Source: Duganella sp. CF517 (lineage in GTDB: Bacteria > Pseudomonadota > Gammaproteobacteria > Burkholderiales > Burkholderiaceae_D). From it: a DNA stretch of 64,000 nucleotides. The stretch covers positions 1 to 64,000 of the forward strand of contig NZ_FODC01000003.1 of the NCBI RefSeq assembly GCF_900110275.1, written 5' to 3'. Within the stretch, counting starts at the first letter, position 1. Each line of letters starts with the position of its first letter. This document shows, piece after piece, positions 42,789-51,680 of this stretch. Both the position numbers and the translations under genes were made by a program. The notes beneath the pieces are model-generated. The model was not told the origin of the DNA, did not search any database, and worked only from the letters and a program-made list of their open reading frames with translations.

Positions 42789-44300
42789 TTGATCGACCAG
42801 GACCCCGAGCACACCCTCACCTCGCACCTATCGTCGCTGAAGGGGAGTGCGGAACGGCTGCTCACGCTCACGATCCTCTGGCATCCGCAGCTCGAACGCG
42901 TCGGCGAACAGGCGTACGCGCGGCCGGGATCGATGGAGATGCCGCTGAACCGCTTCGCGCCGCTGTTCGCGCGGCCGGGCGGCTCGCCGCTGGCGCTGGG
43001 CGACCGGCGCATCGCGCGCGACCCCGTGATGCTGCTGCGCGACGCGGCCGACCAGATCACCATCGTCACGCCGCAAAGCCGCATGAGTATCGAGGTCGAC
43101 GGCCGCATGCTGACGGGCGCCTCGACGCTGGCCGGCCCCGCCGTCGAGCGCGGCGTGGTGCTGGCCCTGGGCGGCGCCGTGCTGCTATGCCTGCACTGGA
43201 GCGATCAACTGCCGCGCCTCAACAACAGCAGCACCTTGCTGGGGGTGAGCGGGGCGGTGCTGCGCATGCACGAGCTGATCCGGCAGGCCGCCGGCACGCA
43301 ACTGCCGGTGTTGCTGCTGGGGGAGACCGGCACCGGCAAGGAGGTCGCCGCGCACGCTATCCACACCGCCAGCGCCCGCCGCGAGCGGCCGCTGGTGGCG
43401 GTCAACATGGCCACGCTGAGCGACACCTTGGCGGCGGCCGACATGTTCGGCGCCGTCAAGGGCGCCTACACCGGCGCCCAGAACGCGCGCCGCGGCTGGT
43501 TCGCCGAAGCCGGGGACGGCACCGTCTTCTTGGACGAGATCGGCAACACGCCGGTGTCGGTGCAGCCGATGCTGCTGCGCGTGCTGGAGACCGGCCAGTA
43601 CCGGCCCTTGGGCGCGCCGGCCGACGTCAAGACCGGCGCGCGCGTGATCGCCGCCACCGACCAGGACCTGGGGCCGGGATTCAACCAGGCGCTGCTGCGC
43701 CGGCTGGAAGGCTTCGTGATCCGGCTGCCGCCGCTGCGCGAACGGCGCGAGGATATCGGGCTGTTGATCCGCCACATGATGGAGGAATGGGAGCGCGCCG
43801 GCAACGCCCCGGCCGTGCTGCCGGTGGCGCTGGTGGACGAATTGTGCCGTTACGACTGGCCGGGCAATGTGCGCCAGCTGGCGATGGTGGTGCGGCGCGC
43901 GCTGATCGGCGCCGTGGCCGGCGAGCCGCTGCCGTTCGAGGCGCTGGTGCCCGACGCCGCGCTCGACGCCGACGCCACCGTGCCGCTCGGGGACACGGTG
44001 CGCGCGGTGGGGCGGCGGGTGCGGCTGTCGGACCTCGATCACGACGCCGTGCTCGCCGCGCTCGAGGGCAACGGCTGGCGGGTCGGCGCGGCCGCGCAGG
44101 CACTCGGCGTGTCGCGGCCGTCGATGTATAAACTGATCGACGATCATCCGGGGATCCGCGCGCCGGCCGCCATCCCGCTCAACGAGTTGAACCGGGTGGT
44201 GGCCGAATTCGGCGACGACATCGCGCGCTGCGCGCAGGCGCTCAAGACGCCGAGCGAGGCGTTGCGCCGGCATTTGCGCGGCGTGGGTTTGCTCGGCTGA
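42789..44300 (+). CDS. Sigma-54-dependent activator with FHA-like N-terminus, Fis-type HTH
   Basis: About 503 aa from a TTG at 42789 with GGGA seven bases upstream; the frame extends to a TTG at 42726, but that codon is part of a TTGACA that may be a -35 box. Residues ~70-145 look FHA-like (VTPQSRMSIEVDGRML). AAA+ domain: LLLGETGTGKEVAAHAIHTA near 175, sigma-54 contact loop GAYTGA near 226 (Tyr for the usual Phe), Walker B VFLDEIG near 246, and ERREDIGLLIRHMM. Fis-like HTH GWRVGAAAQALGVSRPSMYK near 430. FHA domains bind phospho-Thr, so the kinase at 45269-47494 is a likely partner. First gene on the plus strand facing the eCIS locus. Confidence 0.85.
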   Translation: MIDQDPEHTLTSHLSSLKGSAERLLTLTILWHPQLERVGEQAYARPGSMEMPLNRFAPLFARPGGSPLALGDRRIARDPVMLLRDAADQITIVTPQSRMSIEVDGRMLTGASTLAGPAVERGVVLALGGAVLLCLHWSDQLPRLNNSSTLLGVSGAVLRMHELIRQAAGTQLPVLLLGETGTGKEVAAHAIHTASARRERPLVAVNMATLSDTLAAADMFGAVKGAYTGAQNARRGWFAEAGDGTVFLDEIGNTPVSVQPMLLRVLETGQYRPLGAPADVKTGARVIAATDQDLGPGFNQALLRRLEGFVIRLPPLRERREDIGLLIRHMMEEWERAGNAPAVLPVALVDELCRYDWPGNVRQLAMVVRRALIGAVAGEPLPFEALVPDAALDADATVPLGDTVRAVGRRVRLSDLDHDAVLAALEGNGWRVGAAAQALGVSRPSMYKLIDDHPGIRAPAAIPLNELNRVVAEFGDDIARCAQALKTPSEALRRHLRGVGLLG

Positions 44301-44336
44301 GGGGCGGTCGGTGCGGCGCGTCTGAGCGCCACCGGC

Positions 44337-44438
44337 TCATTTCGGGATCGTGCCGGTGCCGCCGACTTCGGCTTCGGGGCCGCCACAGACCGCCGAATAC
44401 TCCTTAGGTAACAAGTCGGTGATCGGGGACGCGCTCAT
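44337..44438 (-). CDS. 33-aa ORF sharing a C-terminal motif with the KPV protein
   Basis: ATG at 44438 to TGA at 44337. It ends PEAEVGGTGTIPK, which closely matches PETEVGGPGTTPK near the end of the 216-aa protein encoded just upstream at 44622-45272. A CGG precedes the motif. No clear ribosome site. It may be a small gene, a peptide, or the 3' relic of a duplicated copy. Confidence 0.4.
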   Translation of the reverse strand: MSASPITDLLPKEYSAVCGGPEAEVGGTGTIPK

Positions 44439-44621
44439 GGTTAGCGTATTTTTTTTCTGTGCGGCGCGCAGCGCAGCGCTCCGAAGTGGAAGCAACCACG
44501 GAGATCAAGAAATTGCGCATGGTAGGGTTCTATGGTTGTTAAGTAGCTGCCTTCGAAAATGGGCGGTCCTGATGGACGGCCACTAACACGACTGAGGTCT
44601 GGTCGATGTGGCCGGCACGAT
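44439..44621. other. Intergenic region, no gene seen
   Basis: No supported coding frame between the 33-aa ORF and the KPV-protein stop. The sequence is AT-richer at 44440-44460. Confidence 0.3.
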
Positions 44622-45272
44622 CTATTTGACTGGCTTGGCTGATTTGGGCGTGGTGCCCGGACCACCGACTTCGGTTTCCGGATCAAACGTAAACACCCGG
44701 ATCTCGTCGATCTCGCCAAGTCCACGCGCGATACGAACTGTCATCGTAAACGACAGTTCCCACATGCCGGGGCTGAAGCCGACGTTGAGCGTGGGTTTCC
44801 AGTCCTGGGTGATCTGCAGGTAGTCTTTGTCATTCTGGCTTACCTTGGGTGCGAAGTCGAGCGCGAGCTGATAGCTGGCGCCAGTGGCTTGGGTGAATAG
44901 CGACGGCGGAAAGTACAGTGTGCGCACGTCGGCGTCACGGCGGGCCACCTTCGGCCGGGTGATGATGGCGCAATCGACAATCTGAAAGGCGACAAACCCA
45001 GACTTCCCGGTCCTGTCGCCACCGCCGATGACGCGCAGCGCGAGCTCGTCGCCGGCGATGAAATACAGCGAATCGGCATGCTTACCGCGGGCCGGATTTG
45101 AATCGTCCTGCTCGATGGGCGGATCTCTGCGCAACACCGGATCTAATTCGGTGCTGTCCTGGTCGGCATCGAAAGTCACCTCGAGCACGGCGCGGCCTGG
45201 TTGGGTGGGTTTGATTGGCTTAACAGGTTTAGGTTTAACAGGCTTAACAGGTTTGACCGGTTTAGTGCTCAT
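44622..45272 (-). CDS. KPV-repeat protein of the kinase operon, function unknown
   Basis: 216 aa. It opens with a Lys-Pro-Val repeat tract (KPVKPVKPVKPKPVKPIKP), a flexible positively charged arm, and ends with a second KSAKPVK. The middle is a beta-rich domain: AVLEVTFDADQDST, DSLYFIAGDELALRVIGGGD, SGFVAFQIVDCAIITRPK, YQLALDFAPKVSQND and GMWELSFTMTVRIARGLGEI. No signal peptide. The start overlaps the kinase stop by 4 bases (ATGA), so the two proteins are made together. It may be a kinase substrate or an eCIS accessory; no family recognised. Ends with the PETEVGGPGTTPK motif shared with the 33-aa ORF. Confidence 0.75.
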   Translation of the reverse strand: MSTKPVKPVKPVKPKPVKPIKPTQPGRAVLEVTFDADQDSTELDPVLRRDPPIEQDDSNPARGKHADSLYFIAGDELALRVIGGGDRTGKSGFVAFQIVDCAIITRPKVARRDADVRTLYFPPSLFTQATGASYQLALDFAPKVSQNDKDYLQITQDWKPTLNVGFSPGMWELSFTMTVRIARGLGEIDEIRVFTFDPETEVGGPGTTPKSAKPVK

Positions 45273-47494
45273 CGTACATTTTCCTCAATACTGTTGGAGT
45301 AGCGGGGATCGCGCCGAAGCGCGATGAGATTTGGTTCTGATTCGATCAATTTGATCGGATAGCCCAATTTGGTTGCGATGGCGAGGTGGCTCAAGGCCAA
45401 GTCGCGCCTGCCGGCAAGTTCGCTGGCGACGGCGGCGCGGAAGCGCACGTCCGGACTGTCGCCGGCCCGTAGCACGGCGCGTGCGATCCAGCCCAGCGCG
45501 GCGTCGTCCTTCACGTGTGCAGCGTATAAACCCATCCGACTCAGGTAGGCCTCATTGGTTGGGTCGCGCTCCAGCCTTGGCGCCAGCAAGCGGATCGCTT
45601 TGTGATAGGCGCGTTGCGCATCCTCGCCCCGGCCCGGTATCCAGTTAAGCGTGTCGGCCAGGTTGGCCCATTTCAAATAGTCGTTCGGGCTGCCGCGCGC
45701 GCCGGAGGCGGCTTGCTCGAATGCGCGTGCGGCGCCGGGGTAGTCCCCGCGCGTGAACAGCACGTTGCCCAGATTGGTGTACAGCGCGCCGCTGGGGTGC
45801 ACGCGCAAGCCCTGCTGCAGCACGTGCAGCGCTTCGTCGAGTCTGTCGCGGCGCAAAAGTGCCGCGCTAAGATTGGAGTACGCCCGAATACCTTCCGGTT
45901 CTAATTGCACACTGCGGCGGAAGGCCTGTTCGGCGCGCGCGTCGTCGCCACGCCGATGATACATCGTGCCCTCGATGTCGTGGCACATGCGTTCCCTGGG
46001 CCATTTGCTCTTGCAGACATCGAGTAGCGCGGCAAGCTGGTCGAAGCGGCGTAGCTCAAGCAGCAAAACGAGTTTGGCGTTCAACGCCGACATGTCGAGC
46101 GGGTCGAGCGCCAGCGCGCGGTCGGCCGCCGCCAGCGCTGCAGATCTGTCACCCTTCAGCGTCAGTGCCCAAGCCTGAGCGGCGTGCGCCAGCGCCAAGT
46201 GGTCGTCCTCATTGAGCGCTGCTTGGGCGCCTGCCTCGGCGAAACGGCGCCAGTTTTCGTCGCGGCCATCGCCGAGGTAACGCATGCTGTAGGCGATCGA
46301 GGCGCCAGCGGCAGCCGCCGCGTGGCGCGGATTGCGTTCAAGGATGGAATTGAAGCTTTGTACCGCCTGCTCCAGGGCGCCATCTCGATCGGCCATGCCG
46401 AGTTTTTCCATCCCGACCGCCATCGCCTGTGATTCGGAATAGGGCGCCAGCTTATCGAGCCAGTGCACAAGCGGTACTGTCGGCAGCGTCAGCAGCGTTG
46501 CCACGGCAGCCCCCGCAGCCGCAGTGGCGAATAGTGGCCACCGCCAGCGTTGCACAAACGTTGGCGGTGTGGTCACCGAGGTCGAGATGGCTTTGGACCG
46601 GGACTCGGGCATAGGTGTAGTCTCGGCTTGAGCCGGTGCGTGTGTCGTTGCGTCGTTGCCGAGGGCCGCGCGCAGCGCCGCGACGCGCTCGCGCACCGCC
46701 TCCATCGAGGCCAACCGCTGGGCCGGATCGTGCGCCGTCATCTTGCGCACCAGTTCGACCAGCGAGCGGTCGGTGCTGGCGGGGAAGGGCCAGCTGTCGG
46801 ACGTGGTGTGCACGTGCGCGGCCGCCAGCGCCAGGCCGTTGAGCGTGGCGAACGGGCGCTCGCCGGTGAGGAATTCGTACAGCACCACGCCGAGCGAGTA
46901 GATATCGCTGCCACGGCTGAGCGGGCAGCCCATCAGCCGCTCGGGCGCGGTGTAGGCCACGGTGGCGGCGCCGTCGTGCGCGGCCGTCAGGTCGGTGGCC
47001 AGCGGATCGACCTTGCGCGCCAGGCCGAAATCGAGGATGCGCACGGCGCCCGACGGCTCGAGCATGAGGTTGGTGGGTTTGATGTCGCCGTGGATCAGGC
47101 CCACCCGGTGCGCCTCGGCCATCGCCTCGGCCACCAGGTCGATGATGTCGAGCGCCTGGGCGGCATCGGGTGTCTGGCGCCCGATGCTGGAGCGCAGGGT
47201 CGCGCCCGGAACGAGTTCCATGACGATCGCCTGGGCGTCGTCGCATTCCTCGAAGGCGTAGATCTTAACGAAGGCTCGATGCCGCAGCGAAGCGGCGCGG
47301 CGCGCCTCGTCGATCAGCGCGTCCGGCGCGGCGTGGTGGTGGGCCGCCTTCAGGCACTTGAGGGCGACCGTGCGGCGCAGCGTCGGGTCCCACGCTTCGT
47401 ACACCCGGCCGAAGCCGCCTTCGCCGAGGCTGCCGCGCAGTTGGTAATGGCCGAACCGGTCCAGTGTGGCAGGGGAAGTTTGTACAGAAATCAT
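45269..47494 (-). CDS. Ser/Thr protein kinase with transmembrane segment and TPR region
   Basis: 741 aa from the ATG at 47494 (AAGGAG upstream). PknB-type kinase domain: LGEGGFGRVYEAWD (near residue 20), catalytic Lys in VALKCL, LIHGDIKPTNLMLEPSG near 135, and DFGLAR near 155. A membrane helix lies around 325-350 (WPLFATAAAGAAVATLLTL), followed by a long TPR-type helical region to the end. Kinases of this layout in eCIS and T6SS loci control assembly or firing by phosphorylating FHA proteins. It overlaps the KPV-protein gene and is divergent in function, though not in strand, from the cargo genes. A 15-bp palindrome lies 49 bases upstream. Confidence 0.88.
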   Translation of the reverse strand: MISVQTSPATLDRFGHYQLRGSLGEGGFGRVYEAWDPTLRRTVALKCLKAAHHHAAPDALIDEARRAASLRHRAFVKIYAFEECDDAQAIVMELVPGATLRSSIGRQTPDAAQALDIIDLVAEAMAEAHRVGLIHGDIKPTNLMLEPSGAVRILDFGLARKVDPLATDLTAAHDGAATVAYTAPERLMGCPLSRGSDIYSLGVVLYEFLTGERPFATLNGLALAAAHVHTTSDSWPFPASTDRSLVELVRKMTAHDPAQRLASMEAVRERVAALRAALGNDATTHAPAQAETTPMPESRSKAISTSVTTPPTFVQRWRWPLFATAAAGAAVATLLTLPTVPLVHWLDKLAPYSESQAMAVGMEKLGMADRDGALEQAVQSFNSILERNPRHAAAAAGASIAYSMRYLGDGRDENWRRFAEAGAQAALNEDDHLALAHAAQAWALTLKGDRSAALAAADRALALDPLDMSALNAKLVLLLELRRFDQLAALLDVCKSKWPRERMCHDIEGTMYHRRGDDARAEQAFRRSVQLEPEGIRAYSNLSAALLRRDRLDEALHVLQQGLRVHPSGALYTNLGNVLFTRGDYPGAARAFEQAASGARGSPNDYLKWANLADTLNWIPGRGEDAQRAYHKAIRLLAPRLERDPTNEAYLSRMGLYAAHVKDDAALGWIARAVLRAGDSPDVRFRAAVASELAGRRDLALSHLAIATKLGYPIKLIESEPNLIALRRDPRYSNSIEENVR

Positions 47495-47542
47495 CGCAAA
47501 CTCCTTGTGCCGCCGGCGGCGGACGCGCATTAGCAAATGGGT

Positions 47543-47557
47543 AATTGATTATCAATT
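47543..47557. promoter_or_regulatory. 15-bp palindrome upstream of the kinase gene
   Basis: AATTGAT-T-ATCAATT, perfect 7-base arms. It is a candidate operator for the kinase/KPV operon. It contains TTGAT and ATCAA half-sites like an FNR box but with one base between them in place of four, so FNR binding is not expected. Confidence 0.45.
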
Positions 47558-47616
47558 GGCAAGTATTGAAAGTCAACTTCTATTTGCTGAACAGTCCCAT
47601 GGGGAACCCGTTGGCG

Positions 47617-49491
47617 TTATTGCCCTCCAGCCAAAATATCGCGGGCCTGGGCAAAGACCCCCCGCACTGGCTGGTCGCCGAGATCGGTCTCGAATGAGCG
47701 CTGCTCATGCATGGCCTGTGCCATGGCATTTTTTTCTTCCTCGGATGCGGCATTGACCAGCAAAATCAAGTCGAAGAAGGACAGGGCAAAACTGGGCCAC
47801 TCGGAAATATCCAAGCTGTCGTTTCCCAGATTCCGCATTTCGAGGATGATGCCGTCGACCCGGTGCGCCGTTTCGCCGACGTCCGAGCTTAATTCCCGGG
47901 TGCCAATGTCGGTCGACGAGTCCAGGCCGGCGCCATACTCCGCGCTAAACCATTTTTGTTTGAAATACTCGGGGTCGTTTGGACTTGCATGGTCAACCTT
48001 GTTTTGGTTGGCGATGATCGCGAATCCTTCGAACCGTTCCATTGCGTCGTGTCCCTGGGGCAGTCCTTCCAACCAGGATTTGATGGTGATTTGCGCCGAC
48101 TCCGCCTCACCGATGCCTGTCGCTACCGTGTCGCCAGGGGGGACATGCTTATAGAGCAGATTGGCGGCACTCGTGTTGGCGGCAACCCCCAGTGCGCTTT
48201 GCAAGTGAGGGATCATTTTTGTAAAACGATCCTGTTGGTCTTTCGGCAGCGAGAGAACGACGTCCGCTAAATTGGATCTCGACATGACCGGCGTCCTCGC
48301 TTTGGCGTACACGGCTTTTGTATTGCGTCCAAAGACATATAGCGCGATGAGGTGAACGACGCCCTTGAGGCGGGCATCTTCGTTGCCGAAATGCTTTTTT
48401 ACGAACCCTTCCGCGAAGGGATAGGCGAAGCCGACCAGCTTCTTTTGGGTGGTGTTCGTGTCATTGTTCCCTGCTTCGGCGGCGAGGCTACGCTCCAGCG
48501 TAGCCCCCGCCTTGTAATCTCGCTCTCCCGGGCGCGCATTCTCCTTGTTGAAGATGCTTGCCAAGTTGGTATTCGTTTGCCGTGGCTTCGCTCGCCCGAG
48601 CAAGCTAAGTAGTTCGTTGACTCGGGCCAGGCTGACCCCGGCAGTCGCCTGAGCCGATGCGGTCATGTTCCCCTCCGATGCAATGCGTACCGTGTCCCGA
48701 GCGTGGGGTGCCGCGCTCAAGCCCGTTCCCAGCATCGGTAACAAGGGGGTGGGTAAGACGCCGCCTTCTAGTCCGAGTGCTGTCAGAACGACGGTGCGGA
48801 TCGCCAGGGTCAAGGCGGCGCGGCCGGCGTCCGACTCTGGAAAGGCGTTGGTCACGAATTCCAGGTCTTGCCCATCTTTCTCAACCTTGACGCCGTTGCC
48901 CTCGGCGTAACGTTCCTCGTTATCCTTGTTGTAAGGCTCCCAGTGGGATGGCATGCGGGCCTGTGTGGATGTATTGACGACTGCGGCAGCTGATGTGTCT
49001 TCCTTTTTCTCTTCTGCGTCGGCGTGATCACTACTTGACGACGAAGTGGAGTCGGACGAGGACGCTTCGTTGGCCGTGTCGATTTGCACCAGGGTGCCCG
49101 ATTGGTATGTCTGGAATTCGAACCCCACGGCGCGCTGGATCGGCGCGGAGGCCGAGGGCGCGGTATGTAATTGCATGCTGGCGGCCTCGCCAGGGCCAGG
49201 CTGCGTCAGTGCGCGCTCGCCCATTGGATCCGCCTCGTTTTCCTGTATCGGATTCTCGTTCACCCTTGCCCCGCGCACCTGTTCCGTGGGTGACGCGCGC
49301 CCATGCGCTTGTTGGACGAGCGTGAGTGCTCGTGGAGAGGCGGCGTCTTGGCTGTTGCCGATTTTTTGTTGCAGTCCGAGGTGCACTGCGGAGGAGGTGC
49401 GCTGGTCGACAATTGAGGCCGCCCTCTGGTGCTGTGTGTTCGTGCGTTCTTCTAACTTTGTGCTTTGGCGATTTTCGGAGCTGTAGAGCAT
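47617..49491 (-). CDS. eCIS cargo-like protein with remnant DUF4157 tail
   Basis: 624 aa from the ATG at 49491 (GAGG 7 bases upstream). Residues ~22-45 read AASIVDQRTSSAVHLGLQQK, matching the N-terminus of the DUF4157 protein encoded upstream. Then comes LVQQAHGRASPTEQ, VNENPIQENEADPMGERAL, the tail of a DUF4157 domain, but the HExxH core that should precede it is missing. A Ser/Asp/Glu-rich linker (~150-175) leads to a large C-terminal region without recognised motifs (VGFAYPFAEGFVKKHFGNED, LVNAASEEEKNAMAQAM). Probably a payload of the contractile injection system; activity unknown. Base composition is lower in GC than the structural genes upstream, consistent with exchangeable cargo. Confidence 0.7.
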   Translation of the reverse strand: MLYSSENRQSTKLEERTNTQHQRAASIVDQRTSSAVHLGLQQKIGNSQDAASPRALTLVQQAHGRASPTEQVRGARVNENPIQENEADPMGERALTQPGPGEAASMQLHTAPSASAPIQRAVGFEFQTYQSGTLVQIDTANEASSSDSTSSSSSDHADAEEKKEDTSAAAVVNTSTQARMPSHWEPYNKDNEERYAEGNGVKVEKDGQDLEFVTNAFPESDAGRAALTLAIRTVVLTALGLEGGVLPTPLLPMLGTGLSAAPHARDTVRIASEGNMTASAQATAGVSLARVNELLSLLGRAKPRQTNTNLASIFNKENARPGERDYKAGATLERSLAAEAGNNDTNTTQKKLVGFAYPFAEGFVKKHFGNEDARLKGVVHLIALYVFGRNTKAVYAKARTPVMSRSNLADVVLSLPKDQQDRFTKMIPHLQSALGVAANTSAANLLYKHVPPGDTVATGIGEAESAQITIKSWLEGLPQGHDAMERFEGFAIIANQNKVDHASPNDPEYFKQKWFSAEYGAGLDSSTDIGTRELSSDVGETAHRVDGIILEMRNLGNDSLDISEWPSFALSFFDLILLVNAASEEEKNAMAQAMHEQRSFETDLGDQPVRGVFAQARDILAGGQ

Positions 49492-49649
49492 GCTAACCTC
49501 ACAATATAAACGCGCTTTTTCGACGGGTGCCAACGGTCCGATTAATCCTGCTCCCGGCCGGGTTATGGTTTGTTTGAGACGCCACGGTCGGGAGGGAACG
49601 GTGGCGACGGACCTCTGCCCGCTGCGGGCCACTCCCGGCGGCTGCGGCC

Positions 49650-51644
49650 TTACGCGTATCCTTCCGTGTCGTCAGACTCGGCCTCGCGGCCGGGGGACAT
49701 TCCGTAGGATTCGTCGAAGAATTTGCGTTGCTCGTGACCCAATTCCGCACTTGGCAGGACCCCATAGGCAAATTCAGGGCTCTGCGGCGCGAACGATTCG
49801 AGTTCGATTGCGAGCGTATAGGCGGAGGTCCCCACATATTTTCCTTGGAAAAAGAATGCCGCGCCGGCTTCGTTGATCGGGTTTTCAAACTCAGCGCCTT
49901 CGTCCAGCGTCGCAAACCCATGCGCCAAATCCATTTGCCGGTCGATAATCAACATAAGTTCGGCCAGCACCTTGTCGTAGTGGGCTGTTAGTATTTTCTT
50001 CGGATCATATTTCCAAAACGTGTTGATGGCTTTGACTTCGCCCGCAAAGCCGTCTATCGTATGGCGGTTATAGATGTGCGCCCAGGCCTTCTCCGATATG
50101 GTCGTTTCAATAGCCACCACCGGATTGGTGCGTCGTATTGAATTAACCTCCTTTCTTCCAGTTCTTCCGTTGCTTTCGATCTTATAAGATGAAAGCGGCA
50201 ATTCAGACCGGATACGAATGGCTTGCAAATCTACGCCCAATAATTGTTTGTTCGCTCCTCGGTGATGCAGCAATGGGTCGTCTACGCCGATATATTCGGC
50301 AGGCACTTTCTTGACTTTTTTTCCTTTCACGCCATACCAGAGATCCTTATCGAAACGCGGTTTCGTGCTCTTGTCGCCATTGAGATACTCCAAGGTGGCG
50401 GTTATCGTTTTGAGGTTGCCGTCAATCTTAGCGACAAAGGCATCTGCCGTTTCATCCATATCGACCACAGCTAGTTTTTTAATGATAGGTAATTGACGCG
50501 TCAGCGACCGTATGGCGCGGTCCATCTTTTCAAGCTGTTCTGACTGCTCGGTAATCGCTACACTGTCGTCGTCGTAAATTTCAACTTGGTGATCGTATTT
50601 AAAACCGGGGTTGCCGATCGTGTTGCGATACCCGGGCGTGATGTTGTTCCGGATGTTTAATATCGCATTCTTGTCTTTTAACTTGATGTCCTGTTGCTTG
50701 TAGAGTGCATCCAACTGCGCCATCAACGGCGCCAGTTGTTCAGGCTTGCTGGTATTTAGAAGTTGTTTCAGAGTGCTCAGCACGTTCCAGAAATCGTCGA
50801 GGGTGTCCTGTGATATCGCATGATCCAACTGCGCATCTCCTCCGGTGACCTCCTTTCGTCTCTCGGCATTGGCGTCATCGGCGAAGCGCTGAATCGATCC
50901 TTTTGTCTGAAGCGGAGAGTTTGACCTGCCATCCGCCAAGTCTCCGACCGCACCGCGCGCTGATACATGCCCGATTCGCAGAGCTTGCCCGCCCATCACA
51001 TCGGCCTCCGTTTCCAATTCAACCTCGTCGTTGACGGCGATACCAGCCTTCAGTTGCATGGTTGGGTTCACTCGCCCTTGTGCTTGCTGCACCACGTGCC
51101 AAGCTTCATGCGGCAAATGTCGTTCCTGTCCAGGCGCGACATGAATATCGCTTCCCTGCGCGTAGGCGTGGGCGTTGAGTTGCGCCGGCTGTGCCGAGTT
51201 ATAGTGGACCTTGACGTGGTCCATGCTCATACCAGACAGATTTTCGATACCCGACTTGAGTTGGTCGGGCAAGCCGGTGTTGTTAACTTGGGCCTGCTGG
51301 TTCTCCGCCAATTGCGCGGTTGCGGAACCGGTGAATTTTCCCTGTAGCGTTTCGTCGTCTTCGAATGCGGCGCGTTGAACCGGCGCGAATTTTCCTTGCA
51401 ACGTCTTGTCCTCGTCCTCCATCAGCTGCGCCGGCGCCGCTCCCTCCAGCTCTTCCTCGTCGACCATCAGTTGTTTGACTGGCCGGGAGGCGTTTGCGAC
51501 CGCGCTTCCATCGATTTTTTGTTTAAGCTGCAGATGGTCGGCTGCGGACGCGCGCTGGTCCATGATCGATGCAGCCCCGTGGCGTTGGGCGACGGGCTGC
51601 GCCACCTCGGACTTCGATTGACGGCGGTATGAACTGTAGGACAT
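49650..51644 (-). CDS. eCIS-associated DUF4157 metallopeptidase-like toxin
   Basis: 664 aa. The N-terminal signal-like motif AASIMDQRASAADHLQLKQK (residues ~26-45) is followed by an acidic low-complexity linker with two TLQGKF repeats. The eDUF4157 domain follows: LKSGIENLSGMSMDHVKVHY, AHAYAQGSDIHVAPGQERHL, PHEAWHVVQQAQGRVNP (HExxH-type zinc site near residue 183) and ETEADVMGGQAL. The C-terminal ~350 residues should be the toxin; the stretch ISEKAWAHIYNRHTIDGFAG with conserved-looking His is compatible with a small nuclease fold, but this is weak. DUF4157 proteins are typical payloads of extracellular contractile injection systems. The GGGAGG ribosome site is clear. Confidence 0.85.
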   Translation of the reverse strand: MSYSSYRRQSKSEVAQPVAQRHGAASIMDQRASAADHLQLKQKIDGSAVANASRPVKQLMVDEEELEGAAPAQLMEDEDKTLQGKFAPVQRAAFEDDETLQGKFTGSATAQLAENQQAQVNNTGLPDQLKSGIENLSGMSMDHVKVHYNSAQPAQLNAHAYAQGSDIHVAPGQERHLPHEAWHVVQQAQGRVNPTMQLKAGIAVNDEVELETEADVMGGQALRIGHVSARGAVGDLADGRSNSPLQTKGSIQRFADDANAERRKEVTGGDAQLDHAISQDTLDDFWNVLSTLKQLLNTSKPEQLAPLMAQLDALYKQQDIKLKDKNAILNIRNNITPGYRNTIGNPGFKYDHQVEIYDDDSVAITEQSEQLEKMDRAIRSLTRQLPIIKKLAVVDMDETADAFVAKIDGNLKTITATLEYLNGDKSTKPRFDKDLWYGVKGKKVKKVPAEYIGVDDPLLHHRGANKQLLGVDLQAIRIRSELPLSSYKIESNGRTGRKEVNSIRRTNPVVAIETTISEKAWAHIYNRHTIDGFAGEVKAINTFWKYDPKKILTAHYDKVLAELMLIIDRQMDLAHGFATLDEGAEFENPINEAGAAFFFQGKYVGTSAYTLAIELESFAPQSPEFAYGVLPSAELGHEQRKFFDESYGMSPGREAESDDTEGYA

Positions 51645-51680
51645 GGAAACCTCCCTCTAAAAATATTGTTCCAGCCAAGC

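Noticed and set aside
47543..47557. AATTGATTATCAATT read as an FNR box
   Set aside because: Half-sites fit, but the spacer is one base, not four; kept only as an unassigned palindrome.
49515..49545. Possible sigma-54 promoter before the 624-aa cargo gene (minus strand TTGGCACCC)
   Set aside because: The -24-like TGGCAC is present, but the GC doublet comes about four bases too far downstream for a sigma-54 site.
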